Of a stretch of 64,000 nt of DNA, positions 17,032-25,417 are shown piece after piece. Below the pieces are notes generated by a model. That model was not told the DNA's origin. It searched no databases and was given only the letters and a program-made list of their open reading frames with translations. How positions within the stretch are numbered: the stretch's first letter is position 1; each line of letters opens with the position of its first letter. Made by a program: the position numbers and the translations under genes. Source of the stretch: Winogradskyella helgolandensis (GTDB taxonomy: Bacteria; Bacteroidota; Bacteroidia; Flavobacteriales; Flavobacteriaceae); the NCBI RefSeq assembly GCF_013404085.1, contig NZ_JABFHO010000001.1, forward strand, positions 2,925,001-2,989,000. The letters are read 5' to 3'.

Positions 17032-17709
17032 ATGAGTCATACGATATCAAAAGAGCTATTCACGTTTTTTAAAAAACTAGAAAAAAATAATGATCGCGAG
17101 TGGTTTAATGACCATAAGCCAGAATTTAAAGCTATAGAGGCAAAGGTGAAATCTGCTTATAATTACTTAGGTGAATTGATGAGCGCTCACGATCAAATAG
17201 AAAAAATAAAGATTTTTAGAATTTATAGAGATGTACGCTTTTCTAAAAATAAATTGCCTTACAAAACACATTTTGGTGGTTCGTTTGCGAGAAAAAAACC
17301 GGAGCTTAGAGGTGGTTATTATTTACATATTCAACCAAATGACGAATCATTTATTGCAACCGGATTTTGGGATCCAAGCAAAGAAGACTTGTTACGCATT
17401 AGAAAGGAATTTGAAATGGATGATAGCGAAATGAGAGCTATTTTAAAAGACAAAACTTTTAAAGCAACTTGGGGCAATTTTACAGGCGATGAATTAAAAA
17501 CGGCTCCTAAAGGCTTTGATAAAGAACATCCTTCAATAGATTTAATACGAAGAAAGCAATTTATCTTCGTAAAAAAATATTCTGATAAAGAGGTTTTAGC
17601 AGACGATTTTCTAAAAGAGGTTAATGAATCCTTTAAAAATATAAGACCCTTTTTTAATTACATGAGTGATGTGCTCACTACGAACTTAAATGGTGAGTCT
17701 TTATTATAG
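17032..17709 (+). CDS. DUF2461 family protein
   Basis: A 225-residue cytosolic protein of the DUF2461 (TIGR02453) family. Characteristic segments are FFKKLEKNNDREWFNDHKPEF at the N terminus, KIFRIYRDVRFSKNKLPYKTHFGGSF, GGYYLHIQPNDESFIATGFWDPS and RRKQFIFVKKYSD. The biochemical role of the family is not established. It stands between the small-lipoprotein terminator and a convergent gene, and its stop codon overlaps that gene by six bases. Confidence 0.88.
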   Translation: MSHTISKELFTFFKKLEKNNDREWFNDHKPEFKAIEAKVKSAYNYLGELMSAHDQIEKIKIFRIYRDVRFSKNKLPYKTHFGGSFARKKPELRGGYYLHIQPNDESFIATGFWDPSKEDLLRIRKEFEMDDSEMRAILKDKTFKATWGNFTGDELKTAPKGFDKEHPSIDLIRRKQFIFVKKYSDKEVLADDFLKEVNESFKNIRPFFNYMSDVLTTNLNGESLL

Positions 17710-18150
17710 CACGTCTTTTATTAAATAGCTCTTTTCATTAAACTTAAACTGATCACCTTTTTTGCGATTCTTTAGAAGTTGACCCAAAGGGGATGCCAGA
17801 GAAATAATATAATATTCTGAATCCTCTAATTCAACTTTTCCCAAGCTCAAAGCTATATAGAAAGTTATACTATCTGTTTTAACTAAACTACCTAAAACAA
17901 CATTATCCGAAACTAAATTAGGACGAACCAATTTTAATTGCTCACGCATTTTGTTGGCATCGTTAAGGTAATTCATATTTTTTTCTAAATCATCTAACAA
18001 TTTAGAATTACCAGAATCATCTTCTTCATTACTTACTTTATCATTGTTTTCAATAGATTCTTTTATTAATTCTATTTCGTTTTTGTAACCTAATACACGT
18101 TTATCAGCATATTTAGTACAAAGTTCTAAAAGTTGTGTCTTTATAGTCAT
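17704..18150 (-). CDS. GreA/GreB C-terminal-domain protein
   Basis: A 148-residue protein. Residues 1-80 form a charged helical, probably coiled-coil region with an acidic cluster (SNEEDDSGNS). Residues about 80-148 match the FKBP-like C-terminal domain of GreA/GreB (DNVVLGSLVKTDSITFYIALSLG, YYIISLASPLGQLLKNRKKGDQFKF). True GreA inserts an acidic-tipped coiled coil into the RNA polymerase channel; whether this shorter homologue does so is unknown. In many flavobacterial genomes this family is mislabelled as 3-oxoacyl-ACP synthase. It is encoded 11 bases after a second flavobacterial-specific gene. Confidence 0.65.
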   Translation of the reverse strand: MTIKTQLLELCTKYADKRVLGYKNEIELIKESIENNDKVSNEEDDSGNSKLLDDLEKNMNYLNDANKMREQLKLVRPNLVSDNVVLGSLVKTDSITFYIALSLGKVELEDSEYYIISLASPLGQLLKNRKKGDQFKFNEKSYLIKDVL

Positions 18151-18161
18151 TAAAAGATTAG

Positions 18162-18578
18162 CTAAACGTTTTGATGAATTTTTGGTTGTGCAAATAATTG
18201 AATACTTTGAATTAAGCGCTCTTTTACAATAGCCATCATTCGTTTGTTTAAAGCAGATGAGTTTTGAATATAACGTTCGTACTCTTCAACTGTAAATTGG
18301 CCTATAATCATTCCTTTTAAAGAATTCCTGAATTTAATATCCTTTTGTATCGCATTTGAAATATAGTTGAGTTGTTCATCTAAATTCAAATTGTAAAAAA
18401 CATTTTTGTGTTTTACAATATAATTATTGAAAACAGCAATAAGTAAATCATGCTGTAATTTAATTATTGGTCGTAAGGTTTTGTTTTGAAAAGCTTCATC
18501 TGCACTAGTACCATTATAAATTTTAGCAGATAAAATTTCGGGTCTGATGGAAAGTAGGTTGTTAAATCTAGTCGTCAT
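18162..18578 (-). CDS. conserved flavobacterial hypothetical protein
   Basis: A 138-residue, mostly helical cytosolic protein (EEAFQNKTLRPIIKLQHDLLIAVF-like core, FRNSLKGMIIGQFTVEEYERY, SSALNKRMMAIVKERL). I recognise it as a family common in Flavobacteriaceae that is often annotated, without support, as a glyoxalase. There is no metal-binding pattern to back that label. It is the first gene of a two-gene unit with the GreA-like gene, so a role near transcription is possible (inference). Confidence 0.65.
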   Translation of the reverse strand: MTTRFNNLLSIRPEILSAKIYNGTSADEAFQNKTLRPIIKLQHDLLIAVFNNYIVKHKNVFYNLNLDEQLNYISNAIQKDIKFRNSLKGMIIGQFTVEEYERYIQNSSALNKRMMAIVKERLIQSIQLFAQPKIHQNV

Positions 18579-18770
18579 AATATTATGATTAAGGATTAAT
18601 TCGGAATTAAAATTAAGGAAATAGAAAGCACTTCAATTTATAGTCGTAATATCTTGTTAACGCTCTTATTAACATTCTACATATTAACATTCATAAATCA
18701 AATGCATTTTTATATTCAGAGTAGTTAGTAAATATTATCTTTATATCATATAAAAAACATAAAATATAGA

Positions 18771-19163
18771 ATGAGATTTCATACAAGAAAATGGGTTAAA
18801 CCCGAAGATTTAAATCCTAATGGTACATTGTTTGGTGGTCAACTTTTGGCTTGGATAGATGAAGAGGTAGCGCTTTATACTGTTATACAACTCGAAAATT
18901 CAAAGATAGTCACCAAATACATGTCTGAAATAAATTTTATGGCATCAGCAAAACAAGGAGATATTGTAGAGATAGGAATTCTAGTAAAAAAATTCGGGAA
19001 ATCCTCAATAGCTTTAAAATGTGAAGCCAGAAATAAAATGACTAGAGAAACGATACTCTCAGTAGAAAATATCGTTATGGTTAATTTAGGTCCAGACGGA
19101 AAACCACAACCTCATGGTAAAACAGAAGTAGAGTTTGTTAAAGACAGATTAAAGGATTACTAA
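18771..19163 (+). CDS. acyl-CoA thioesterase, hotdog fold (YciA-like)
   Basis: A 130-residue single hotdog-domain protein with the opening HTRKWVKPEDLNPNGTLFGGQLLAWIDEEVALYT. This contains the GTLFGGxLxxWxD signature of YciA/BACH-type acyl-CoA hydrolases, with the catalytic Asp in AWIDEE. It hydrolyses acyl-CoA to free acid and CoA in the cytosol. A TATCTTTA box at 18736-18743 is a probable -7 element. The last four bases overlap the convergent MscS-type gene. Confidence 0.85.
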   Translation: MRFHTRKWVKPEDLNPNGTLFGGQLLAWIDEEVALYTVIQLENSKIVTKYMSEINFMASAKQGDIVEIGILVKKFGKSSIALKCEARNKMTRETILSVENIVMVNLGPDGKPQPHGKTEVEFVKDRLKDY

Positions 19164-20398
19164 TCTTTATTGCCTAAAGCTAGTTCGTAGATTTCTAAAT
19201 CAAAATATTTTACGGAAGCTAAAACGTGATCGAAGATATCGCCCAAAATATATTCATAATTTTTCCAACGTTGGTCACTACTAAACGCATATATTTCCAA
19301 TGGAATACCTTGTGCAGTTGGTTCTAATTGACGCACCATTAAAGTCATATCTTTATTTATGGCAGAATGGTTTTCAATATACGTTTGAAGGTATTTTCTA
19401 AACACACCAAAGTTGGTTAGATTTCTTCCGTTAATTAAAACAGATTTGTCAATATTGTGTTGTGTATTGTAAGTTTCAATTTCGGTAGCACGTGTTTTTA
19501 AGTACTCGGATACCAATTGAATTTTGCTTAACCGTTCAATATCTTCAGTAGTTAAAAAATTGATTGTAGAGGTTTTAACAATAACAGACCGTTTTATACG
19601 TCGTCCGCCAGAATCCATCATACCTCTCCAGTTCTTAAACGAATCGGAAATTAAAGCATACGTAGGAATCGTAGTAATCGTTTTATCCCAATTCTGAACT
19701 TTTACAGTTGCTAAATTTATTTCAATTACATCACCATCTGCACCATATTTTTCAAAAGTGATCCAATCTCCAATTCTTACCATATCGTTAATGGAGACTT
19801 GAATACTGGCTACAAAACCTAGGATTGTATCCTTAAATATTAAAATAATAACCGCTGAAGCGGCACCTAAAGTCGTAGCAAATTTAAGGAATGAAACTCC
19901 TGTTATAATAGCTAAGATTGAGAATAATCCAAGTAACCAGGCAAAAATCATAAAAACTTGCACGTAGCTATCAACGGGTTTGTCTTTGTATCTGTTTAGA
20001 GTTTTTAGGTAATCTTTTATAGATCTTAAAAAACTTCTAATAATTTGAAGCGTAAGGACAATGGTGATAACTTGTAGTGTTTTTTCTATAATATTCTGAG
20101 CAATTTCAAAATCCACAAAAACTTGAGGCACAAACTCTATTAGAATTAAAAGCGGTATAATATGAGCAATGTTTCTTGGTAGTTTGTTGGTAACAAGAAT
20201 GTTATCAAAATCCGTTTTGGTTCGTTTGGCAACACTTGCAGAAAACCTCCAAAGAAAACGTTTAGTAATATAATCTACTATAAATGCAATTACAATTAAA
20301 GCCAAGAGAAGCCCAAGCATATTAAGATATATAGCTGTGTCTTCTGTTATGCCTTTTTCTATTAGAAAATTATAAAATGTATGTCTTATGTTAAGCAC
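19160..20398 (-). CDS. mechanosensitive channel, YbdG/MscM-like MscS family
   Basis: A 412-residue channel of the YbdG subgroup. Five hydrophobic segments are visible (about 22-45, 75-92, 105-125, 145-165, 170-200). The last is the pore helix (FATTLGAASAVIILIFKDTILGFVASIQVSIND), leading into the beta domain (VRIGDWITFEKYGADGDVIEINLATVKVQNWDKTITTIP). Compared with small MscS proteins it has extra N-terminal helices and the long C-terminal region seen in YbdG, including LEIYAFSSDQRWKNYE. It is the second MscS-type gene within four kilobases. Its start overlaps the DUF3817 gene by eight bases, indicating translational coupling. Confidence 0.88.
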   Translation of the reverse strand: MLNIRHTFYNFLIEKGITEDTAIYLNMLGLLLALIVIAFIVDYITKRFLWRFSASVAKRTKTDFDNILVTNKLPRNIAHIIPLLILIEFVPQVFVDFEIAQNIIEKTLQVITIVLTLQIIRSFLRSIKDYLKTLNRYKDKPVDSYVQVFMIFAWLLGLFSILAIITGVSFLKFATTLGAASAVIILIFKDTILGFVASIQVSINDMVRIGDWITFEKYGADGDVIEINLATVKVQNWDKTITTIPTYALISDSFKNWRGMMDSGGRRIKRSVIVKTSTINFLTTEDIERLSKIQLVSEYLKTRATEIETYNTQHNIDKSVLINGRNLTNFGVFRKYLQTYIENHSAINKDMTLMVRQLEPTAQGIPLEIYAFSSDQRWKNYEYILGDIFDHVLASVKYFDLEIYELALGNKD

Positions 20399-20687
20399 GA
20401 CGTGATTTTGTTAAGTATTTTTTATCAATATAAAATGTACCAAAAGGAATTATAGAAGCCAATAAAACAATCCAAAGAGTACGGGTTGGCCATTTCATGT
20501 CTGTGCTAATTAATACTGCAATCACAACATAAGCCATAAATAAAAGACCATGTGGCATTCCTAATAATTTCACATATTGAGGATCTTCATATAAATATTT
20601 AATTGGTGTTGCTATAAACAGTAACAAGATGTAAGAAACACCTTCTAGCAACGCTATAATCCTAAAAAAAGGTAATAATTTTGGCAT
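20391..20687 (-). CDS. DUF3817 small membrane protein
   Basis: A 98-residue integral membrane protein with three hydrophobic helices (about 8-28, 45-63, 70-90). It has the DUF3817 pattern: FRIIALLEGVSYILLLF, PIKY, and LGMPHGLLFMAYV. The function of the family is not known. It overlaps the downstream YbdG-like channel gene by eight bases. TACTTTTG on the minus strand (20704-20711) fits a -7 box 16 bases upstream of the ATG. Confidence 0.85.
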   Translation of the reverse strand: MPKLLPFFRIIALLEGVSYILLLFIATPIKYLYEDPQYVKLLGMPHGLLFMAYVVIAVLISTDMKWPTRTLWIVLLASIIPFGTFYIDKKYLTKSRRA

Positions 20688-20823
20688 AGTATTAAATTTT
20701 GTGCAAAAGTACTTTAGAATAAGTGAATAAGAGCAGATTTTAACAGCTTTTAAGAAATTACTAAAAACTAAAATTCTATTATTTATATTTAGCAGTATTT
20801 TTTAATTAATAGGCATTTAGTTC

Positions 20824-23292
20824 ATGAGAAAAATCCTAGTACTCACCATCTGTTCTTTCATATTATTATCGTGCTCCACGGCACAATCTGCAGGTAAGAA
20901 TAAAGCGAATAATCAAACCACAAAAGTAAAACCACAGGTTTCTAAAAAGACAAATAGTAAAATTAAAGACTACGATAAAGTCATTACTAAAGAAGCCATT
21001 TCTGATAGCGGTTTGTTTGATGTGCATTCGGTTGGTGATAAGTATTATTTTGAAATTCCAATAGTGCATCTGAATACCGATATGTTATTGGTGAGTCGTT
21101 TTGCTAAATTACCTTCAAATTTGGGTGGTGGTTATGTAAACGCTGGGACAAAAACCAATACCCGAATGATTAATTGGGAACGTTTTAAAGACAAGATTCT
21201 CATTAAAGAGAAATCGTCAAGTGCAGTGGCTACTGATACTTTACCCATTAATGTTTCTGTAAAATCGAATAATTACGAACCCACTTTATACGCTTTTGAT
21301 ATTGCTGCATTTTCTAAAGATTCGTCTGCTGTAGTTATTGATGTAACTAGTTTTTATGGTTCGGATGTAAAAGCGATTAGTGGCTTATCTTCAAGATTGC
21401 GTTCAACCTATAAAGTGAAAAATTTAGACAAATCGAGAAGTTTTATCAATTCCGTTAAAAGCTTCCCTGAGAATATTGAAGTGATTCAAGATTTTACTTA
21501 TAATGCATCTAGTCCTCCTGTAAATACTGGTGATGAAACCATTAGTGTCCAAATGAATCAATCGATGATTTTATTACCTAAAACATTAATGCAACCTCGT
21601 CTTTATGATGAGCGCGTCGGTTGGTTTACATTGAGTAAATATGATTATAGTAGTGAAGAATTAAAATCGGATAGAAAAACGTATTTAAGACGTTGGAAAT
21701 TAATTCCAAAAGATATCGGAGCTTATAATAGAGGGGAGCTTGTAGAACCTATAAAACCTATCATTTATTATTTAGATCCTGCCACACCAATGAAGTTTCG
21801 ATCGTATATGAAAGAAGGTATAGAGCTTTGGCAAAAAGCGTTTGAGGCAGCTGGATTTAAAAATGCTATCATCGCAAAAGAGCCTCCAACGAAAGAAGAA
21901 GATCCAGATTTTAGTCCTGAAGATATTAGATATTCAGTGGTGAGATATGTTGCAAGTACCACAAGAAATGCAACAGGGCCAAGTGTTTCTGATCCTAGAA
22001 GTGGCGAAATTATTGAAAGTGATATAATTTGGTATCATAACCATTTACGCTCGTATCGTAATCGCTATTTATTAGAAACAGGAGCTGCAAATCCTTCCGC
22101 TAGGACTTTAAATACTCCAGATGAAGAGATTGGTGAAATGATGAAAATGGTCATTGCACACGAAGTTGGACACACCTTAGGTTTGCCACATAATATGAGT
22201 GCTAGTTATGCTTATGATGTTGAAAGTTATAGAGATGGTGACTTTACACAAAAATATGGAATTGCTGCAACCATTATGGATTATGCACGTTACAATTATA
22301 TTGCTCAACCAGGTGATGAAAATATTAGATTCATTAGGCAATTAGGACCTTATGATGCATATGCCATCAATTTTGGATATAGATATATTGACGGCGTAAA
22401 ATCGGCAGACGACGAGAAAGAAATCCTAAATAGTTGGATTACGGAAAAGGCAGGTGATCCTATATACAAATTTGGAGGTCGTGGTAGTTATGATCCTACA
22501 GCACAAACTGAAGACATAGGCAATAATAGTATAAAAGCGAGTACATATGGATTAAAAAACTTAAAAATAGTAGTTAAAAATTTACCAAGTTGGACAAGTG
22601 ATCAAACTGATAATTATGAGGACTTAGAAGAACTTTATGGCGAATTACTCAGCGTTTGGAGTCGTTATGTAGGTCATGTGGTTACTCATATTGGTGGAGT
22701 AGTGGAAGAGACTAAAAACCCATCTCAAGAAGGTGCTATTTTTAGTCCGGTTTCTAAATTAGATCAGAAATTAGCATTAAGTTGGTTGCAAGAAAATGCT
22801 TTTGAAACACCAAATTGGTTAATAGATAAATCTATTCTTCAAAATATAAATTACGCTGGGTATACTGATCGTATTCGGAGTTTACAGGCAAGACATTTAA
22901 ATAATATATTGAGTTTTGAGCGTTTGGGTCGGCTTATAGACCACAATGCTTTAGATTCTAAAACGTATTCCGTATTAGAATTATTAAGTGATGTAAGGAC
23001 TGGGATTTGGTCTGAAACGAAATTAGGTGCCAATGTTTCAATTTATAGACGTAATTTGCAACGTGTTTATTTAGATGCTATGTTTAATTTAATGACAGAA
23101 GATTTAGATCCAAAACGAAGTCAACAGTATTTTAATGTTAATCAGTCCGATGTTAGAGCTTTGGTTAGAGGCGAATTAAACAGAGTTAAACAGATGCTCA
23201 ATACAGCATTGAGAACAAACGTTAACACCGAAACTACATACCATTATAAAGATGCAATAGAACGCATAAATACTATTATAGACCCAAAATAA
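20824..23292 (+). CDS. zinc-dependent metalloprotease lipoprotein (DUF5117/DUF4953 type)
   Basis: An 822-residue protein with a lipoprotein signal (ILLSC, Cys17) followed by a Lys/Asn-rich linker. The catalytic site is an extended zinc motif, His446-Glu447-x2-His450-x5-His456 in AHEVGHTLGLPHN, with a downstream Met-turn candidate in AATIMDYARYNY. The preceding domains (about 45-330) match the beta-rich DUF5118/DUF5117 region of Bacteroidota metalloproteases. The C-terminal ~300 residues are helical. It probably sits at the outer membrane or periplasm and degrades proteins; the substrates are unknown. A small secreted gene follows 12 bases later. Confidence 0.88.
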   Translation: MRKILVLTICSFILLSCSTAQSAGKNKANNQTTKVKPQVSKKTNSKIKDYDKVITKEAISDSGLFDVHSVGDKYYFEIPIVHLNTDMLLVSRFAKLPSNLGGGYVNAGTKTNTRMINWERFKDKILIKEKSSSAVATDTLPINVSVKSNNYEPTLYAFDIAAFSKDSSAVVIDVTSFYGSDVKAISGLSSRLRSTYKVKNLDKSRSFINSVKSFPENIEVIQDFTYNASSPPVNTGDETISVQMNQSMILLPKTLMQPRLYDERVGWFTLSKYDYSSEELKSDRKTYLRRWKLIPKDIGAYNRGELVEPIKPIIYYLDPATPMKFRSYMKEGIELWQKAFEAAGFKNAIIAKEPPTKEEDPDFSPEDIRYSVVRYVASTTRNATGPSVSDPRSGEIIESDIIWYHNHLRSYRNRYLLETGAANPSARTLNTPDEEIGEMMKMVIAHEVGHTLGLPHNMSASYAYDVESYRDGDFTQKYGIAATIMDYARYNYIAQPGDENIRFIRQLGPYDAYAINFGYRYIDGVKSADDEKEILNSWITEKAGDPIYKFGGRGSYDPTAQTEDIGNNSIKASTYGLKNLKIVVKNLPSWTSDQTDNYEDLEELYGELLSVWSRYVGHVVTHIGGVVEETKNPSQEGAIFSPVSKLDQKLALSWLQENAFETPNWLIDKSILQNINYAGYTDRIRSLQARHLNNILSFERLGRLIDHNALDSKTYSVLELLSDVRTGIWSETKLGANVSIYRRNLQRVYLDAMFNLMTEDLDPKRSQQYFNVNQSDVRALVRGELNRVKQMLNTALRTNVNTETTYHYKDAIERINTIIDPK

Positions 23293-23304
23293 AAATTAAA
23301 AACT

Positions 23305-23766
23305 ATGAAAAAAATAATTTTATTAGCCCTACTTTTTAGTCTTTCTGCTTCAACTTTTGTGACAGCACAAACTAAAAGAAGTCAAAAGGAAATGTTAGCA
23401 ACAACATATCATAAATCCAAAACGACAGTTAAATCACAGCATTATCAATTTGTAGCGAATGTAATACATAATAGTCAAGAAAGAGAAATTCTAGATGGAG
23501 CTATAAACGAAATACGCATTAATAAGTCAGAAGTATCAGGACAATTAAATGGATTTTCTAAAGATAGGGTTATTCATATCTTAAAAGACAACAATAGTAA
23601 AATTGATACGTCATTTAATGATGACAACCAACAAATTTCAATTGCTATAAAGACTGCGGCTTATGAAATGATTATTGAAGTAAAGCCAAATGGTAATGCT
23701 TTTTTAACCTTAACAGGAAAAGGTAGTTCTGAATTATTATATACAGGTAAATTAGTTAAACTATAA
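23305..23766 (+). CDS. secreted DUF4251-like protein
   Basis: A 153-residue protein with a signal peptide (about 1-21, LSASTFVTAQ). The mature domain is beta-rich, with a KSQHYQFVAN opening and a C-terminal EVKPNGNAFLTLTGKGSSELLYTGKL stretch that resembles the DUF4251 family of Bacteroidota periplasmic proteins. This assignment is tentative. It is in one unit with the metalloprotease and may be an inhibitor, partner or simply a co-expressed envelope protein (inference). Confidence 0.55.
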   Translation: MKKIILLALLFSLSASTFVTAQTKRSQKEMLATTYHKSKTTVKSQHYQFVANVIHNSQEREILDGAINEIRINKSEVSGQLNGFSKDRVIHILKDNNSKIDTSFNDDNQQISIAIKTAAYEMIIEVKPNGNAFLTLTGKGSSELLYTGKLVKL

Positions 23767-23933
23767 ATAAAAGAATATCACGTGTTTGTTTAGTAACTTC
23801 AATAAGATGTACCAACGATAAAATTGATATTCAATTAGCGACTTTAGAGGTAACCTATGCGTGAAATTAGTCTAAACTATAAGTGAATAGTATGTTTATA
23901 AGCTTTAAAATTTAATATTTGGTATAGATATTG

Positions 23934-24093
23934 TATCTTTGTCATCGGTTCATTGAAGATATACTACTCAAATAACATTATTCTTAAAGTTATTATACTA
24001 GATTTTAATACTATTCATTGTTAAGTTGATTAACTTGTTTGCATTATAAATATTTTCAAAAGCACACACACATATTAATTTTTAAAACTACGA
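23934..24093 (+). promoter_or_regulatory. promoter and long leader of the cold-shock-domain gene
   Basis: The 327-base gap 23767-24093 holds no gene. TATCTTTG at 23934-23941 is a good -7 box, which would give an untranslated leader of about 145 bases. Long leaders are a hallmark of cold-shock genes with temperature-sensitive RNA structure; no specific fold was identified here. Confidence 0.45.
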
Positions 24094-24552
24094 ATGGCTA
24101 AATCACAACAGACTTTTAGTAAAAGTGAAAAAGAAAAAAAACGATTAAAAAAACGAGAAGATAAGCGCAAGAAAATGGAAGCGCGTAAACTCAACAAAGA
24201 TGAAAATGGTTCAGAAGGAATCCCGATTGCTTATGTAGATCATAATGGTAATCTTACGGATACTCCTCCAGATCCAACAATGAAGGTGAAGGTAAAGGCT
24301 GAGAACATTGTTCTTGGGATACCTACAAAAGAAGAATCAGACGAAGAGCCGTTTGATCCAATTAGAAATGGAAAAGTTTCTTTTTATGATAACTCCAAAG
24401 GATTTGGTTTTATTATTGATACAGAAACAAATGAAAAGCATTTTACACATGTCAGTGGTATTATTGACGAGATTGCAGAAAATGACAAAGTTACTTTCGA
24501 ATTAGAGAAAGGGCAACGTGGTATGAATGCAGTCCGAGTAAAGCAAGCATAA
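24094..24552 (+). CDS. cold-shock-domain protein with basic N-terminal extension
   Basis: A 152-residue protein. Residues 1-45 are extremely Lys/Arg/Glu-rich (KSEKEKKRLKKREDKRKK). Residues 46-85 are a linker with IPIAYVDHNGNLTDTPPDP. Residues about 90-152 are a cold-shock domain with the RNP1-like NGKVSFYDNSKGFGFII and KHFTHVSGI. It is expected to bind single-stranded nucleic acid and act as an RNA chaperone. The basic tail probably adds RNA or ribosome affinity. This architecture is common in flavobacteria and differs from 70-residue CspA. A terminator follows the stop. Confidence 0.88.
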   Translation: MAKSQQTFSKSEKEKKRLKKREDKRKKMEARKLNKDENGSEGIPIAYVDHNGNLTDTPPDPTMKVKVKAENIVLGIPTKEESDEEPFDPIRNGKVSFYDNSKGFGFIIDTETNEKHFTHVSGIIDEIAENDKVTFELEKGQRGMNAVRVKQA

Positions 24553-24575
24553 CCGTTTGGTTATAAATAAAATAG

Positions 24576-24608
24576 AAAGCCATTATTTTTGATAGTGGCT
24601 TTTTTTTG
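24576..24608 (+). terminator. intrinsic terminator after the cold-shock-domain gene
   Basis: AAAGCCATTAT pairs with ATAGTGGCTTT (one G-U pair), with loop TTTTG, followed by a run of T. Confidence 0.85.
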
Positions 24609-24780
24609 TGCCTTAAATTTTAGATTGTTCCTAAACAAGACAAAAAGTTATGTTTAAGTAAAGAGTTCTAGCTAGTCTAAAAATAAAGAATTCTACTTTA
24701 TTGACACCTATTAATCGCATCTTAAATACTTCTATTTTAGCATTTTAAAAGCCTGAAGAAGCATTAGGAATGATCTTTTT

Positions 24781-25200
24781 CTATACTAAAAATTTAGATT
24801 TTAATTCGGGAGTAGGAATCATACAAGCTTCCTTTTTGCCATACCATTGATAACGGTTTTTCGCAATATAATTGTACACCCAGTTTCTAATGAATGCGGG
24901 TACAATTAAGAAAATGACCAATACATTTGTTGGAAATCCTAAGCGTTTTGCTATTAACAATGCTGCCGTAGATTTATAAGTTAAACTATCTTTTTTAGAA
25001 TTATAAAGCAAAATAGAATCTGTTTTGTCTGTATCTATATCAAACTTTGTAATGATAGTTTTGCCAATGTCACTTTGCAAAGGTGCAAATAAGAATTGGT
25101 CTTTTTTATCCCGTTTTATCACATACAAAACACTGCTGTTGCACAGATTACAAACTCCGTCAAAGAGAATTAGTTGCTTCGTATGTGGGATTTTTTTCAT
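24781..25200 (-). CDS. DCC-family thiol-disulfide oxidoreductase-like protein
   Basis: A 139-residue protein of the DCC (YuxK-like) family. The signature DGVCNLCNSSV near the N terminus supplies a CxxC pair in a thioredoxin-like context. PLQSDIGK and ALLIAKRLG follow, with a hydrophobic helix (VLVIFLIVPAFIRNWVYNYIA) and the conserved NRYQWYGKKEACMIP with a further Cys. The redox partner is unknown. It stands alone between the cold-shock terminator and the mutS2 3' region. The 217-base gap to mutS2 (25201-25417) shows nothing recognisable. Confidence 0.88.
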   Translation of the reverse strand: MKKIPHTKQLILFDGVCNLCNSSVLYVIKRDKKDQFLFAPLQSDIGKTIITKFDIDTDKTDSILLYNSKKDSLTYKSTAALLIAKRLGFPTNVLVIFLIVPAFIRNWVYNYIAKNRYQWYGKKEACMIPTPELKSKFLV

Positions 25201-25417
25201 GTTATAAAGTTAATAAATCTTCGTTTTTATTTATTTAGAAATTTAAAATTAAGTTATGAAGGCTTTGAGACTCATTATTATTTGTTATAATCAAAGTAGT
25301 CGTTAGGAACAGCATCTGCGAAAATTCGTGAAATTCATGTCAAGCTTATTTTCAATTCAATTACTTATAATATTTTGAAGCTAATCATTGACTGTAAACA
25401 GAAGACTATTTTAATAC

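Noticed and set aside
18162..18578. Glyoxalase
   Set aside because: No vicinal-oxygen-chelate motif or metal ligands; the label is a known weak annotation for this family.
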